Assembly (NCBI RefSeq): GCF_900660655.1
Contig: NZ_LR215035.1
Coordinates: 1-64,000, forward strand
Reading direction: 5' to 3'
Source of the DNA: Mycoplasmopsis anatis
GTDB lineage: Bacteria; Bacillota_I; Bacilli_A; Mycoplasmatales; Metamycoplasmataceae
DNA length: 64,000 nt
The translations under genes were made by a program, and so were the position numbers. Of this stretch, positions 1 to 11,214 are shown piece after piece (the first letter of the stretch is position 1; every line of letters begins with the position of its first letter). The notes under the pieces were generated by a model. That model had not been told where the DNA came from. It made no database searches and was given only the letters and a program-made list of their open reading frames with translations.

Positions 1-78
1 AAAAACATTAATAGGATCAACGTACTTACTTATGAATTCTATGTTTGGTCAAGTATATTTTTTTAATTGTAATTTCAT
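1..78 (-). CDS. dnaN: DNA polymerase III beta clamp, N-terminal fragment
   Basis: Only the first 26 codons lie in the window; the gene runs off the left edge. The start ATG (76-78) has an AGGAG ribosome binding site at 85-90. The peptide begins MKLQLKKYTW and contains KYVDPINVF, which resembles the start of mycoplasma beta clamps. The gene lies directly downstream of dnaA on the same strand, which is the standard dnaA-dnaN order. The call rests mainly on this position, since 26 residues are too few to prove the family. Confidence 0.6.
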
Positions 79-243
79 TCCATTCTCCTAAATAATATTA
101 ATATTGCATATCAATCTGTGATAACTTTTAAAAATCATTTTTTATATAATAAATCAGCTAAAAATTATTTTTTATAATAAAAATGATGTTGATAAAGTTG
201 TTATTTTTTTGTAAAGTTCGTTATTTAATAGTTGTATGCCATT
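79..243. promoter_or_regulatory. dnaA-dnaN spacer with a DnaA-box-like site
   Basis: A 165-bp, almost purely A/T spacer. At 187-195 the reverse complement reads TTATCAACA, one mismatch from the DnaA box TTATCCACA. Mycoplasma origins often have boxes on both sides of dnaA, so this may be part of oriC. A near-box lacking one base (TGTGATAA) lies around 116-123. Confidence 0.4.
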
Positions 244-1588
244 TTAAAATGTTTGAATTTTCTTCGTCTTTTTCTTTAAGGCATTAGTTACTGTGAATGA
301 TCCCTACTAAAATATGATCCAATTCTTCTAAAGAATTTTTAAATTATCTCTTATCAAACACATAGCAATATGTCTGGCGGTTACAATATTTTTATTTCTT
401 CTTTTACCTATTATTCTTTTTGATATTTATAGTATTTACATACTTCTTCTATAATTAACTCAGGATTATATTTTCCTTATTTTTTATAACTTCTTTAAAT
501 ATTGATGCAACAACAGGATAAATATAATTCGAATTTAATATATCGCTTTATAAAATTTTGATTCTATTAACAGCACCCTCTAAAGACCTTATAGAAGCTT
601 GAAAGTTTTTTATTATAAAATTTCTAGTTTTATCATCAAATTTAGTTTTATCGAATTCATTTTTTTCAAGTAAAGCATCCAATAAAGTATTTAAATCATT
701 ATCTGTTGGAATTTTGATTTGACTCTGAAAACCCGATGCTAATCTTGTTATTATTCTGTTATCAAACAATCCCTTTAATTTTCTAATGGATATTCACTAG
801 CAATTATTGTCGGTTTTTCATATTGTATTCTGTAATCAATTATTTGGAAATAAAATTAATTGTAGCTTTTTTGTTTCCCTCTCCAAAAATTTGAAAATCA
901 TCAAATAAAATTAAGTCACATTCAGAATAAAAACTGATTAATTTTGAAATTTTCAATTGATTATTTTCAGCCAAATAGGTTGAAATATTTCTTGTAAATT
1001 CCACTGGATTGACATATATTGTTTTTTCTTTTCTTTTTCAAATTCTAATTGAACACCTTTTAATAAATGTGTTTTTCCTAAACCTGATAAGGAAGAAATA
1101 TAAATTGGATTAAATTCGCTGCTACCGTTAATAGCAAACATGCAAGCTTTAATTGCTTCTTTATTAAAATCGCTCTCAATGTAATTAGATAAAGAATATT
1201 TTTCGTTTATAGTATCATTTTTAAATCTACTTTAATATTTTTAATAAATTCATCTTCTTTATCTTTTTTATTTTTTCCACCCTAGGAGTACTTTTTTTAT
1301 CTTTTTTGTTATTTTTATATTCTTCATTTGTGATTAGCTTAAAAACACAACCATATCCAAATAACTCAGAAACTATTTCAGTTATTTCATTACTATAGTG
1401 TTCATTAAAAATTTTCAACATCTCAGAATCAATGAATAAAACAATACCTAAAACAGAATTGTTCAATTCAACTAAATCTAAATTATCCAGAAAAGTTTTC
1501 AAATCATTCTGTCATTAATTTTTTCTTTAGCTAAATTTATAAATTTTTTCTTGTTTACTTCTATATTTAAACTTAATTTATTTTCCAT
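244..1588 (-). CDS. dnaA: Chromosomal replication initiator DnaA, reading frame broken
   Basis: DnaA binds origin boxes and melts oriC. Recognisable pieces appear in order from ATG 1586-1588. First is an N-terminal domain I segment. Next is the AAA+ Walker A region SGLGKTHLLKG (about 1080), then Walker B LILFDDF, then a domain III lid (FQASIRSLEGAVNRI, about 560-610). Last is the domain IV helix-turn-helix with TARHIAM and a disrupted DHSTVTNA signature (about 280-380), ending at the TAA at 244-246. The pieces lie in different frames: near 1505, near 1010-1020, near 900, near 770-870 and several times in domain IV. Length (about 445 codons) is normal for the family. Neighbouring essential genes show the same homopolymer-type breaks, so I read this as one intact gene with sequence errors rather than a pseudogene. 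Confidence 0.88.
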
Positions 1589-1818
1589 TATTATTTAATT
1601 TTAAAATAAATAATTAAAATTCATAAAATATTGTTAATAAATGTTTTATTAAACTAATTTTACCAAACTTATTCACAGACTTTAAATCTATAAAATAAGT
1701 TAAAAGTAAGTTATCAACAGTATAATTCAATTTATTATATTTTTGTTATAAGTATGTTGTTAAAACCTGGAAAAAATAAAAATTTAATATAATTATATTT
1801 ATAAAACCAAGGAGTAAT
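1589..1818. other. Putative replication origin region (oriC) between dnaA and mnmE
   Basis: A 230-bp A/T-rich divergent spacer. It has a perfect DnaA-box match TTATTCACA at 1669-1677, a one-mismatch box TTATCAACA at 1711-1719, and TGTTAATAA at 1632-1640 (reverse complement TTATTAACA, one mismatch). Clustered boxes beside dnaA are the usual mycoplasma oriC arrangement. The spacer must also carry the promoters of dnaA and mnmE. Confidence 0.6.
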
Positions 1819-3201
1819 ATGTTTGATACAATAGCTGCTATAAGTTCAGGAAATAAAGTTAATCAACCCATTTCAATTATTAGAATTAGCGGTCCAAATA
1901 CTCTAGAAATAATGAATAGAATTTTTAAAGGAAAAGTTGGAAAGGATCATGAAATAACCTATGGTCATATTATTGATGAGAACAAAAGCATAATAGATGA
2001 AGTTTTAGTAATGTGATTTGTTGGAAAAATGAACAATGATAATACTATGGTATTCAATAATTATGTAGGTGATATTTTAGTAGAAATAAATTGTCACGGT
2101 GGTATTTTGGTTACTAATCTAATCTTGGAATTAATTTTGAGTAATGGTGCTAGGCTAGCCTTACCAGGTGAATTTACTCGAAGAGCATTTTTAAATGGGA
2201 AAATGGATTTAGTTAAAGCTGAAGCTATACATGATTTAATTATGGCTAAAACAAAAAAACAAGCTAGTGCCGCAATAAAAAAATTCGATGGTAAAACATC
2301 AAATTTAATTAACGCTTTAATTAAAGAAATTGAGTATTTGATTGGTTTATGTGAAGTGAATATTGACTACCCAGAATACGACGACATTGAAAAAATCAAC
2401 GATGAAATAATGAAAGAGAAGTTAACTATACTTATAAAAAAATTAATGAAATAGTAAAGCTAAGTCAAAGTTCTAGGTTGATATTTGAAGGTGTGAAAGT
2501 TGCAATTTTAGGTAAACCAAATGTAGGAAAAGTAGTTTATTAAACGCTTTACTTAATGAAGAAAAAGCGATCGTAACTGATATAGCCGGTACTACTAGAG
2601 ATATAATTGAAGAAAATATTCAACTTGATGGAATTTTGTTTAAATTAATTGACACAGCTGGATTGCGTCAAACAGAAGAAAAAATTGAAAGTATTGGAAT
2701 TAAAAATCTCTTGAACAAATTGAACGTGCTGACCTATTAATTCATGTTTTAGATCCTAAACAAAAAATGATCGTTTTGATTTTTTAATAAAAGAAAAGCA
2801 AATGAATTAAATAAAATTTACATTCCTGTAGCCAATAAAAAAGATATATGTAGTGATGAAGAAATAAAAAGAAGTTTGTTTGATTTAAAAATAGATAAGA
2901 TTAGTTTTATTTCAGCATTAAATGGTGATATTGATGAATTAAAGACTGAAATGATTAGATTATTTAAAGACATAGATATTGAAAATGATATAATTGTGAC
3001 AAACACAAGGCAGCTTTCTTAGTTCAAATAGCATTTAAAAGCCTAGTTGATGCACTTAACAGTTTAAATAATGATATGACATTTGATGTAATTATTATCG
3101 ATATAACTAAAGCGTGAGAATCTCTAAAAGAGATAACCGGTGTTGCTGATAAAGAAGATTTATTGGATGCTATGTTTTCAAACTTCTGTCTTGGTAAATA
3201 A
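1819..3201 (+). CDS. mnmE: tRNA uridine-5-carboxymethylaminomethyl modification GTPase MnmE, frame broken
   Basis: MnmE works with MnmG to modify U34 of certain tRNAs. The start ATG follows AAGGAG. Codons from 1819 to 2454 form an unbroken N-terminal domain with a read-through TGA (Trp) at 2014. The G domain follows in pieces: GKPNVGK (about 2512), TDIAGTTRD (G2 region, about 2580), DTAGLRQ (G3, about 2650) and NKKD (G4, about 2838). The C-terminal helical domain ends in NFCLGK, the expected C-(I/L/V)-GK tail carrying the catalytic Cys. At least five single-base breaks occur (about 2440, 2532, 2705, 2765, 2800 and 3005). Total length (about 460 codons) is normal, so sequence error is more likely than decay. 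Confidence 0.9.
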
Positions 3202-3211
3202 AGGAGAAAAT

Positions 3212-3639
3212 ATGAAAAATTTAAAAGTTTTAGAAGCTAGTTTTGCTACTTTAGCTTTAAAAGTGAAAAATTTACATTGGAATGTTAGCGAAGAGTTTTT
3301 ACATTACACAAACAATTAGACAAATTATATGATGACGTAAATGAATTTACAGATAAATACGCAGAAAAATTAGTTATTTTAGATCATCTTGCATTAGGCT
3401 CATTTGAAGAAATGAAGGAATTCAGTTTAATCAAAGAAGTTAAATCTAAATGATTTAATGCTAAGGAAGTTAAAGAATCAGTTGTTAATGATTTAACATT
3501 AATTATTGATTATGTTCTAGCTCACAGGGATGAAGAAGAAACATGTTTAATTGATCCGTTGTATGATGAAACTTTAGAAAATTATTATTTTGACGTTGAA
3601 ATTTCAAAAAAGCTTAATAGTAAATTACCTACATGTTAG
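3212..3639 (+). CDS. Dps/ferritin-like protein, one frameshift
   Basis: A predicted four-helix ferritin-superfamily protein of about 142 residues, the size of Dps. Dps proteins oxidise and store iron and shield DNA from peroxide. The text LALKVKNLHWNV, then LHKQLDKLYDD and FTDKYAEKLVILDH, carries the Dps ferroxidase signature (KxxHWNV; D/E-xx-D; AE). One T is missing in the run at about 3287-3291 and must be restored for a continuous frame. A strong AGGAG site precedes the ATG 10 bp after mnmE, so the two are probably co-transcribed. The stop codon lies inside a terminator hairpin. Confidence 0.75.
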
Positions 3640-3648
3640 GTTTTTTAT
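3627..3648 (+). terminator. Intrinsic terminator overlapping the Dps-like stop codon
   Basis: Stem ACCTA/TAGGT with loop CATGT, followed by a T run. The short stem makes it modest. Confidence 0.55.
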
Positions 3649-3686
3649 TTCAATTTTTAACATTGTTAGTCTGATAAAATTAGTTT

Positions 3687-4435
3687 ATGTCAAAAGATTT
3701 AAATAAAATATTTAATAAAGTTTACGATACTGAAGAAGCTATTGAAATTTACGCAAATTCCTTACCTAGAGTTGGTTTGTGAAATTCTGAAAGGATTTTA
3801 ATTAATAAATATAAAGAAGGTAAAAAGTCTTTTTAGATCTGGGCACGGGTATTGGTAGAATTCCTTTCAATTTAGAGAATTTTGGATTTGAAAAAATCTA
3901 TGCAAATGATTTATGTGAGAAATTTATTTTTATAGCCGAGTTAATAAACAGACAAGAAAAAAGGGATGATATAACCTTTTACATTTAGATTCAGCAAAGC
4001 TAACTACTGAAATTAAAGAAGGATCAGTTGATTTTGCTTTTTATAGTTTTAACGGGATAATGTGCGTCCCAACAGAAGAAAAAAGAATTAAAATATTAAG
4101 AGAAATTTATAAGGTTTTAAGTCCGAATGGTATCGCAATCATAACAGCAGCAAACAGGGATAGTAGTGAAAAATTAAAAATTCTTTATTGAAGAGCAAGC
4201 GAAATGAAACAACAATCAAAATAATAGAACTTTGGAAAAATTCGGTGATACAACATATAAATTTGATAATGTAGACGGTTTTATTAGATATACATCAATT
4301 AGTGAAATGAAACAATTTATTAGTAACACGGATTTTAAAATAATTGAATATATTTCAAGAGATGAACTTGCTGATGAAGATGAAGTTGTGAAGGAATTCG
4401 GAAATAACACAACTTTTTGGGTTTTAAAAAAATAA
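3687..4435 (+). CDS. Class I SAM-dependent methyltransferase, frameshifted
   Basis: About 250 residues. Motif I appears as FLDLGTGIGRIPF (about 3825-3860), followed by an acidic strand end (IYANDL), a motif II-like DFAFYSFNGIMCVP and a motif III-like VLSPNGIAIITAA, the classical Rossmann-fold methyltransferase order. The substrate cannot be told. At least two frame breaks must be repaired (about 3828 and 3978), and perhaps one near 4215. ATG at 3687 has no clear ribosome site. The last stretch, from 4232, is continuous to the TAA at 4433-4435. Confidence 0.7.
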
Positions 4436-4452
4436 AATCACCAAAGGTGATT
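4430..4452 (-). terminator. Terminator between convergent genes
   Basis: Perfect stem AATCACC/GGTGATT with an AAA loop (4436-4452). Read on the minus strand it is followed by TTATTTTTTT, so it mainly serves the gene at 4451-4775. It may also slow the plus-strand methyltransferase transcript. Confidence 0.7.
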
Positions 4453-4775
4453 AATCAATAATATAAACATCAAAACTTGTTACTTTTTCTTTAAAAAAAG
4501 CACCAAGTTTTTTTATTTCATCTTCTGTTAATTTTAAATTTTTACAATTGTGTAAATTTATAACTCCAATATCTCATCTTAATTGATATTTATTTGATAA
4601 TAAAAATCTATTAAATCTTCCATAAATCATTCACAATATTTTCATTAAATTGTAAATTTCTAAAAATTCCACCGATATTAATTTCAAAAATTCTGTCATT
4701 AAACTTTAAAATATTAAAATCAAATGATAGATCTAAGTCTTTTGCTGTTTTATAAATTTTTATTTCATCTAACAT
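4451..4775 (-). CDS. Small hypothetical protein downstream of galU, one frameshift
   Basis: About 107 residues starting MLDEIKIYKTAKDLDL and ending FDVYIID. No family recognised, no signal peptide or membrane segment. It begins with ATG 4773-4775 behind GGAGG that lies inside galU, and overlaps the galU stop region by a few bases, so the two are translationally coupled. One base is missing near 4620. It could be a small regulatory partner of galU or an independent protein. Confidence 0.6.
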
Positions 4776-5663
4776 TGTTTATCCTCCAAAACTTTATTGA
4801 TATGATTATAAATTTCATCAGAAATTTCTTTATTTTTAATGCATAATCTATATTGGCTTTAATAAAACCAGAAATACTTCCTAAATCATAACGAGTACCC
4901 TTAAATTCGAAAGCATAAATTTTTTCATACTTCATAACTCTTTTGAAAGCATCAACAACTTGTATTTCTCCATTTACACTGGGTTTTGTATTTTTTAAAT
5001 AATCTAAAATTCTAGGGTTAAATACATAACGTCCTAAAATAGCTTTATTTGATGGTGCTTCGTGAAGATGAGGTTTTTCTACCGCATCTTTTATTTCAAA
5101 ATAATTATTATCTCTTTCACTATTATTTTTAGGTACGACAATTCCATATTTATTAACATCTTTATCTGGAACTGATTGAACTCCTAAAATATTTGCTCCA
5201 TTAGTTTCATAATAAAAATCGATTAATTGTTTAATTGCAGGTTTTTCTGAATAGATTAAATCATCTCCGAGTATTACGGCAAAAGGTTCATCATCAATGT
5301 AATCATAAGCACATGCCAAAGCATGTCCTAAACCAAGTTGTTCTTCTTGTATAACAACCGAAATTACAGCTTCCTTATTTGTTTCTTTAACTACCTTTAA
5401 CAATTCTTTTTTGCATTTGACTCTTAATTCATTTTGTAAGTCTTGATCTACAGAAAAATATTTAACTATATCTTTTTTCTGAAACTTGTAATCAAAATAA
5501 TTTCTTCAATATCAGACTGAATAGCCTCGTCAACAAGATAATCAAGTGCGGGTTTATTTAAGATAGGAAGCAATTCTTTAGGAGTACTTTTTGTATAGGG
5601 TAAAAATCTTGTTCCTCAACCAGCACAAGGAATAATGACTTTTTTAATTTTTTTAATTTCCAT
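4769..5663 (-). CDS. galU: UTP-glucose-1-phosphate uridylyltransferase, frameshifted
   Basis: Makes UDP-glucose from UTP and glucose-1-phosphate for glycolipid or capsule synthesis. The N-terminus has the nucleotidyltransferase signature AGWGTRFLPYTKSTPKELLP. The middle carries QLGLGHA and the metal-binding FAVILGDDLI, and a later VEKPHLHEAPS also fits the family. About 297 residues, normal for GalU. Single-base breaks lie near 5475 and near 4840. Restoring the latter gives the C-terminus KVLEDKQC ending at the TAG 4769-4771. The start ATG is at 5661-5663. It probably forms an operon with the small protein downstream. Confidence 0.88.
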
Positions 5664-6072
5664 AAAATTATTATACTAATTTAGTTATTTTTAAATAATG
5701 AGAAAATTTTATACAACTTAATTATTTAATTATTAATTTGTATATTTTAATAAGCAATCGCATATAAAATCAATTATTTATATTCTTATTTTTAATTAAA
5801 TTTCATTTTAACGCTCAATATAGCAAGAAGAATAAGTAATGTCATCGTGTGCTTTATAATAATTTAATTACTTTATCTAAAAAGGTTCTAATATTTTTTA
5901 TTTCAAAGATTGTGTTTTTTCATAAAATTGTGAAAAACAATATTATTTTCAAATACATCAAACTCAGTAAAAAATTATCCATTTTGTATTTTTGATATCA
6001 CATCTTCTTACATTTTAAATTTATCATATATAAATTAATATATTAAGAATGTGAATTTAAATGAATTTAACA
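5664..6072. other. Long spacer with a possible relic or small ORF
   Basis: About 410 bp of A/T-rich DNA between galU and the Fic gene, both on the minus strand. The only coding-like stretch is 5854-6003 (minus), an uninterrupted 49-codon frame starting MWYQKYKMDN. Correcting one T-run gives a more protein-like text (FTEFDVFENNIVFHNFMKKH). It may be a small gene with a sequence error or a decayed fragment. Nothing else recognised. Confidence 0.3.
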
Positions 6073-6992
6073 TTAATATTTAATATTAAAATATTTTAAT
6101 CACTCCTTGATTGTGTCTTGACCATCATGACAAGTTTCGATTAAATAAGTTTTATGATTTTCGTATTCCTGTAGTCCACGGTAATAAAAGTATTTTTTTG
6201 TGCCTTCAATAATAAAAGGAACAATATTATTTTTTAAACATTCCTTAAATGCAATTAATCTACCTACTCTACCATTGCCATCTTGAAAAGGGTGAATTAT
6301 TTCAAATTTATAATGAAAATCAACAATATCTTCTAATGTTATAGTTTTAATACTGTTATATTTTTTTAAAAGATTTTTGATATCTTTTTGGACATTTTGT
6401 GGATCAGAAGTTTCTATGTCGCCTATTATGTTAGGTCTAGTTTTATAATCTCCTATTTTAATTCAAGGTATATTTTCTGCTTTAGTAGCTCTTTTGATCA
6501 AGTAATGCAATGTTTTTATAAATTCTTCAGTTAAATCATTTTCAGCATTTTGAATGCAAAAATCTATCGCTTTAAAATGATTTGTTGTTTCGATAATATC
6601 ATCAATATTTCATGAATTTTCACTAGTCAGTGTTCTTGTTTCGTATATTAGTTTTGTTTGCTCTTCATTTAATGTACTACCTTCAATATGATTAGAGTTA
6701 TAGGTCAGTAAAATTTGCAATTTATGATACAATCCACCCTTGATTTTAGATTTCATTTCCTCATTTAAAATGTTTAATATTTTATTGGTTGATATAACTC
6801 TACAAATTTCATTTTCATTGCAACAAAAATAATCGCATAATTTTTTAATAACAGATTTAGCAATTTTTTCATTTTTTGAAATTTTAGCGATTGTTTTAGA
6901 TGAAATATTTAGTGTTTTACTAAATCTGATTTATTTATATTTTTATTTGATATTAATTTTAATAATCCGAAATAATCATATATCTTGTTCAT
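6073..6992 (-). CDS. Fic-domain protein with N-terminal helix-turn-helix and built-in inhibitory helix
   Basis: Fic proteins transfer AMP (or other groups) to target proteins. The catalytic motif HPFQDGNGRVGR is complete, with the catalytic His and the anion-binding DGN. About 135 residues earlier SNHIEGS matches the inhibitory motif (S/T)xxxE(G/N), which places it in the class with the inhibitory helix on the N-terminal side of the Fic core. The first 60 residues (INKSDLVK...SSKTIAKISKNE) look like a Cro/C1-type helix-turn-helix, suggesting a DNA-binding or autoregulated Fic. One base is missing near 6915. The frame ends at the TAA 6073-6075. Confidence 0.85.
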
Positions 6993-7231
6993 TTCTTTAC
7001 TTATTTTATTAAATTTTCCCCAAAAGTAAAGATTTATTGATTTAATCGCATAATTTAGTAAAGATCTGAATAAAATTTATTAATTAACATCAAGATTTTA
7101 TGACACAAACTTAGTTTTTATACTCAAATAATCTATCTAAATAGAAATAAAATAACCAGTTTTACAAAACTCATTTTTTTATTAAAAAAATTCTTAATAG
7201 TATAATTAATACTAATTAAGGTAGGAGTAAT

Positions 7232-8499
7232 ATGTTAAACATTAAATTCATTCTTGAAAACGAAGAAAAAGTTAGAAGTGGTTTATTAAAAAGAGGGTTT
7301 GAAATTGAGATTTTTGACGAAGCAATTTCTTTAGCTAAAGATCGTGGTCAAACAATGTTTGCTAGTCAACAAAAGAAAGCTGAATTAAGTAAATTTTCAC
7401 AACAATTTTCCGAATTTAAATCTGATAAAGAAAAATTAAACAATTGCAAGAAGAAGTTAAGAAAATTAAAGAAGAACAACTTAATCTTGAAGAAAAAACA
7501 AAAAATCTTAACGAAAGATTAAATGAATTATTATTAAAAATTCCTAATCTTCCTCTAGATGAAGTGCCTGAAGGTGTTGATGAAACAACAAATGTTGTCT
7601 TAAGAACAAGAGATAAAATAGGACGTGGTTTGGTTTCTGGTGTATTACCACATTATGAAATAGCCGAAAAATTAAAATTATTTGATTTAGAAAGAGGCGC
7701 TAAATTAAGCGGTTCAAGATTTGTTTTATATACAAATTATGGTGCAAAATTATGTCGTGCTTTAATGAACTTTATGTTAGATTTACATGAAACTAAAGGT
7801 TATACTGAAATTTTACCACCGGTATTAGTTAAATCAGAAATGTTGTATGGTACAGGACAGTTACCAAAATTTAAAGAAGACTTATTTAGTATTAATGATT
7901 GAAACTTATACTTAATTCCAACTGCTGAAGTTCCTCTAACAAATATCCACAATAACGAAATTATCGACTTAACAACACCAATTAGAGTTACTGGTTTTAC
8001 TGAATGTTTTAGAAGTGAGTCAGGAAGTTCAGGTAAAGATACGAAAGGAATTATTAGACAACACCAATTCAAAAAAGTTGAATTAGTTAAAATAACTTCT
8101 GAAAAAGATGGTATTAAAGAGTTTGAAATGATGCTTGAAGATGCAAAAGATGTTCTTGAAAAACTAGAAATACCATATAGAGAGTTATTATTATGTACAG
8201 GTGATTTAGGGTTCTCATCAAGAAAAACAATAGATTTAGAATTGTGACTACCTAGTGAAATGAGATTTAGAGAAGTTTCAAGTGTAAGTTACATGGGTGA
8301 TTTTCAAGCAAGAAGAGCCATGATTAGATATAGAGATGAAAATAATGAAACTCAATATGCGCACACAATGAATGGTTCAGGTTTAGCAATTGATAGAATT
8401 TTAGCTGCTATTTTAGAAAATTATCAAAATCCTGATGGAAGCCTAACAATTCCAAAAGTATTGGTTCCATATATGAATGGGTTAGAAATTATTAAATAG
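7232..8499 (+). CDS. serS: Seryl-tRNA synthetase, one frameshift
   Basis: Charges tRNA-Ser. The N-terminal coiled-coil arm (residues about 30-100) is followed by class II motif 2 ([18 protein letters not shown]) and motif 3 ([14 protein letters not shown]). TGA codons at 7900 and 8245 encode Trp. One A is missing in the run near 7438, shifting the frame inside the coiled coil; with it restored the protein is about 422 residues, the normal length. Good GGAG site 6 bp before the ATG, and a TATAAT -10 element at 7201-7206. Confidence 0.95.
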
Positions 8500-8503
8500 T
8501 ATG

Positions 8504-8528
8504 AAATGCACTAAGGTGCGTTTTTTAT
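8504..8528 (+). terminator. serS terminator
   Basis: Stem GCAC/GTGC (8508-8519) extended by A-T and T-G pairs, then a run of T. Confidence 0.7.
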
Positions 8529-8674
8529 TACCTTTAACTACTTTCTATAGTATAATAATTTTAAATATTTAAAAGATTTTTTGATGTCTTTTTTATATTT
8601 AATATTTAATTTAATAAAATTTATTTTGTTTTATAATTTATAAGCTTATTTTAGAAATTTTTAAGGAGATAAAC

Positions 8675-8821
8675 ATGAGTAAAAGAACTTATCAACCTAA
8701 CAAACGTAAACACGCAAAAGTTCACGGTTTTAGAGCTAGAATGAAAACTTCAAATGGTAGAAAAGTTTTAGCAGCAAGAAGAGCTAAAGGTAGAAAATAC
8801 TTAACTGTTTCTGACAAATAG
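8675..8821 (+). CDS. rpmH: 50S ribosomal protein bL34
   Basis: A 48-residue basic protein, [20 protein letters not shown] at the start and the family's [14 protein letters not shown] at the end. AAGGAG lies 7 bp upstream of the ATG. First gene of the conserved rpmH-rnpA-yidC block near the origin. A TATAAT at about 8549-8554 may be its promoter, giving a leader of roughly 110 bases. Confidence 0.97.
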   Translation: MSKRTYQPNKRKHAKVHGFRARMKTSNGRKVLAARRAKGRKYLTVSDK

Positions 8822-8831
8822 TTAGTTTAAA

Positions 8832-9164
8832 ATGAAGAGAAAATATCGGCTAAAGAAGAATTGAGAATTTGAAAGTGTAATACTTTCTAAATTACAAATT
8901 TCTAATAAAATGGCTGTTATTCACTACGTTCAACATTCAAATGTTAAAATTGGGATTACAGTTCCAAAAAAATTTGAGAAAGCAGTTGGACGAAATTTTT
9001 ATAAAAGACAAATGCGTGCCATTTTACAAAGCTTTAATATAAATGATTTGAAATATAAAATTGTAATAATTGTGAGAAAAAATTTTATAACTGAAGAAAA
9101 TTTTGAATTAAAGCAAAAAATGGTGCATAAATTATTGGAACAATTGTTAAATGAGCAAAATTAA
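8832..9164 (+). CDS. rnpA: Ribonuclease P protein component
   Basis: Protein subunit of RNase P, which matures tRNA 5' ends. 110 residues. The RNR-box equivalent is GRNFYKRQMRAIL, and KIGITVPKKFEKAV precedes it as in the family. ATG 8832 is 10 bp after rpmH. A TGA at about 8862 encodes Trp. It overlaps the start of yidC by 14 bp. Confidence 0.93.
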
Positions 9165-11136
9165 AAGTCATTTAAGATCAGAAAAGTTTAATTATTTTAC
9201 CGAAGGTCAAGACCCAAAAGAAAAACGTAAATCAAAATTAAAGAAAATATGACGTTGAACAAAGATTCTATTGTATGTTCTTATTTTTGGTATTACTTTA
9301 ACAGGGTGTGTGCAATCCTTTGTTATACCTTCAAGTACAACTACAGGTAACGCAATTGAAATTTATCTAGATAAAGATAAAGTTGCCCCCCATGTTACAA
9401 CATTAAAAGTTGATAAAGAAAATGTCTCTTCAACAACTGGTGAAGGCGAAAATAAAACTACTACTAATTTAAGTTTTGAAGTTATTAAAATTGATGACTT
9501 GATTAACAGACACATAACAGACAAAGAAGTAATAAGTGAATTAAGAGATAAAACAAATAAAGAAAAAGGTGAATATGGAAAATATGATACATATTCATCA
9601 GCTATAAGTATTTACACAAATAGCGATAAACAATATTTAGGTGAAAAACCTGAAAGTTATTTATATTCTAAAAATGGAAATTACTTATTTATGAGTGAAA
9701 CATCTAAAGAATATAATCCAATCAATACTTTCACAAATATTTATCTTGTAGCTCAAGCTGGTGTTATTGACGAAAAAACTAAACAATTAAAACCAGCAGG
9801 TGCATCAAATATTCTTTTAGAATTTGGTGATCATGGAAGAGTTATTGGTTTTACAGGGCTAGCACAAGTTTCAAACGATTTTATTGGTGCTAAAGATAAA
9901 TTCGCAAGAGATGTTTTACAAACATTCTATAATGAAACTATTGCAAAATGAAATTTTGGTGAATATTTAAATGGTTTAACACCATCCGAGTTTATTAAAA
10001 TTGAAATTTATGACAAAATTGCTAATGGTGAAATTCCAGAATTATCAAAAATTCAATATGATATTCTAAATAAATATAATTCAGTTATTAGTTCATACTT
10101 ATCTGCTGCCAATATCGGTTATAACAATGAACAATTAATAACATTTAGTTCATTTGTAGTTAAAAAAGATAATGATAAGGACAAAGATAAAGAATCCTCA
10201 ACAACATCTGCACCTTCAATTGAAAACAAAACATTAGAATTATCAATAAATAGAACTGAATGAGAAAATAATAATAAATTTAAAGTTTATGACGCTATAA
10301 AATCTTCAGCTCTAACTTACTCAGGTGATAGACCTCAAAAAGTTCTTACAACATGATCAGATTCTTGAGCTTTAGGTCCTTTTTATGGATTATTTGTTTA
10401 TCCATTAGCAGCTTTAATGCAAAGTATGTCGATAATAACCCCTGTCTGAGCAGGTTGAGGAACAATTTGAATTATTGTTTTTGCTGTTGTTGTCACAAAA
10501 TCAATTGCATTAGCTATTTCATTCAAATCTAGATTTTCACAATCTATCCAAGATGATTTAAGAATTAAAAAAGCAGCTATCGAAGCTAAATATAAAGGTT
10601 TTGAAAATAATAAACAAATGAAAATACGTAAGAGCCAAGAACTTAGCGCGTTATATAGCAAAAATAATATTAACCCTATGGATTCTATGGCTAACATGAT
10701 AATTACGATGCCAATATTTTTAGCTATTTGAAGAGCTTTACAAATTACACCAGAAATTAAATCTACCATTTGATTAACAATTAACTTCGCTTCTACCTCG
10801 TGACAAAAATTGTTTGAAGGTTACTGACCTTACTTAATTCTTATTGTTACAGCGGTTGCTGTTCAAGTAATATCTCAAGTTTTACCTAGAATTCTTAATA
10901 GAAAGAAAGAAAACCAAAGATTGACAGCAGATCAAAAAGAAGCAATTAAAAAATCAGAAAAAACTCAAAGAATCACAATGATAGTCTTCTTATTCTTTAC
11001 AGTAGCGTTCACGGCTGGAGTTCAAATATACTGAATCGCTTCAGGAATTTGAACAATCCTTGAAACAATAGCTATTCACTGATTGAAAAAGACGAAGTGA
11101 TACAGATTGTCATATTCTAAGAAATTTAAAAAATAA
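9151..11136 (+). CDS. yidC: Membrane protein insertase YidC/Oxa1
   Basis: Inserts proteins into the membrane with or without Sec. 661 residues. A first hydrophobic segment near residue 40 ends in TLTGC, a possible lipobox. A large extracellular domain of roughly 350 residues follows. The Oxa1 core with about five membrane segments is C-terminal, from WALGPFYGLFVYP on, including the charged loop FKSRFSQSIQDDLRIKKAA-type region. Many TGA-Trp codons occur in the core. It starts inside rnpA at ATG 9151, so the two are translationally coupled. It ends 2 bp into a strong terminator. Confidence 0.93.
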
Positions 11137-11163
11137 CAGCAAGTTTATACTTGCTGTTTTTTT
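11135..11163 (+). terminator. Terminator of the rpmH-rnpA-yidC operon
   Basis: Ten-bp stem AACAGCAAGT/ACTTGCTGTT with a short loop, followed by T7. Confidence 0.9.
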
Positions 11164-11214
11164 ATCATTAAAAATCAAGAATTTAATTATTACCATTTTT
11201 TAAAAATAAAAAAA

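Noticed and set aside
244-3201. Programmed frameshifting in dnaA and mnmE
   Set aside because: The breaks are many, in both directions of reading, at ordinary homopolymers and without slippery-site or stem-loop context. Sequence error explains them better.
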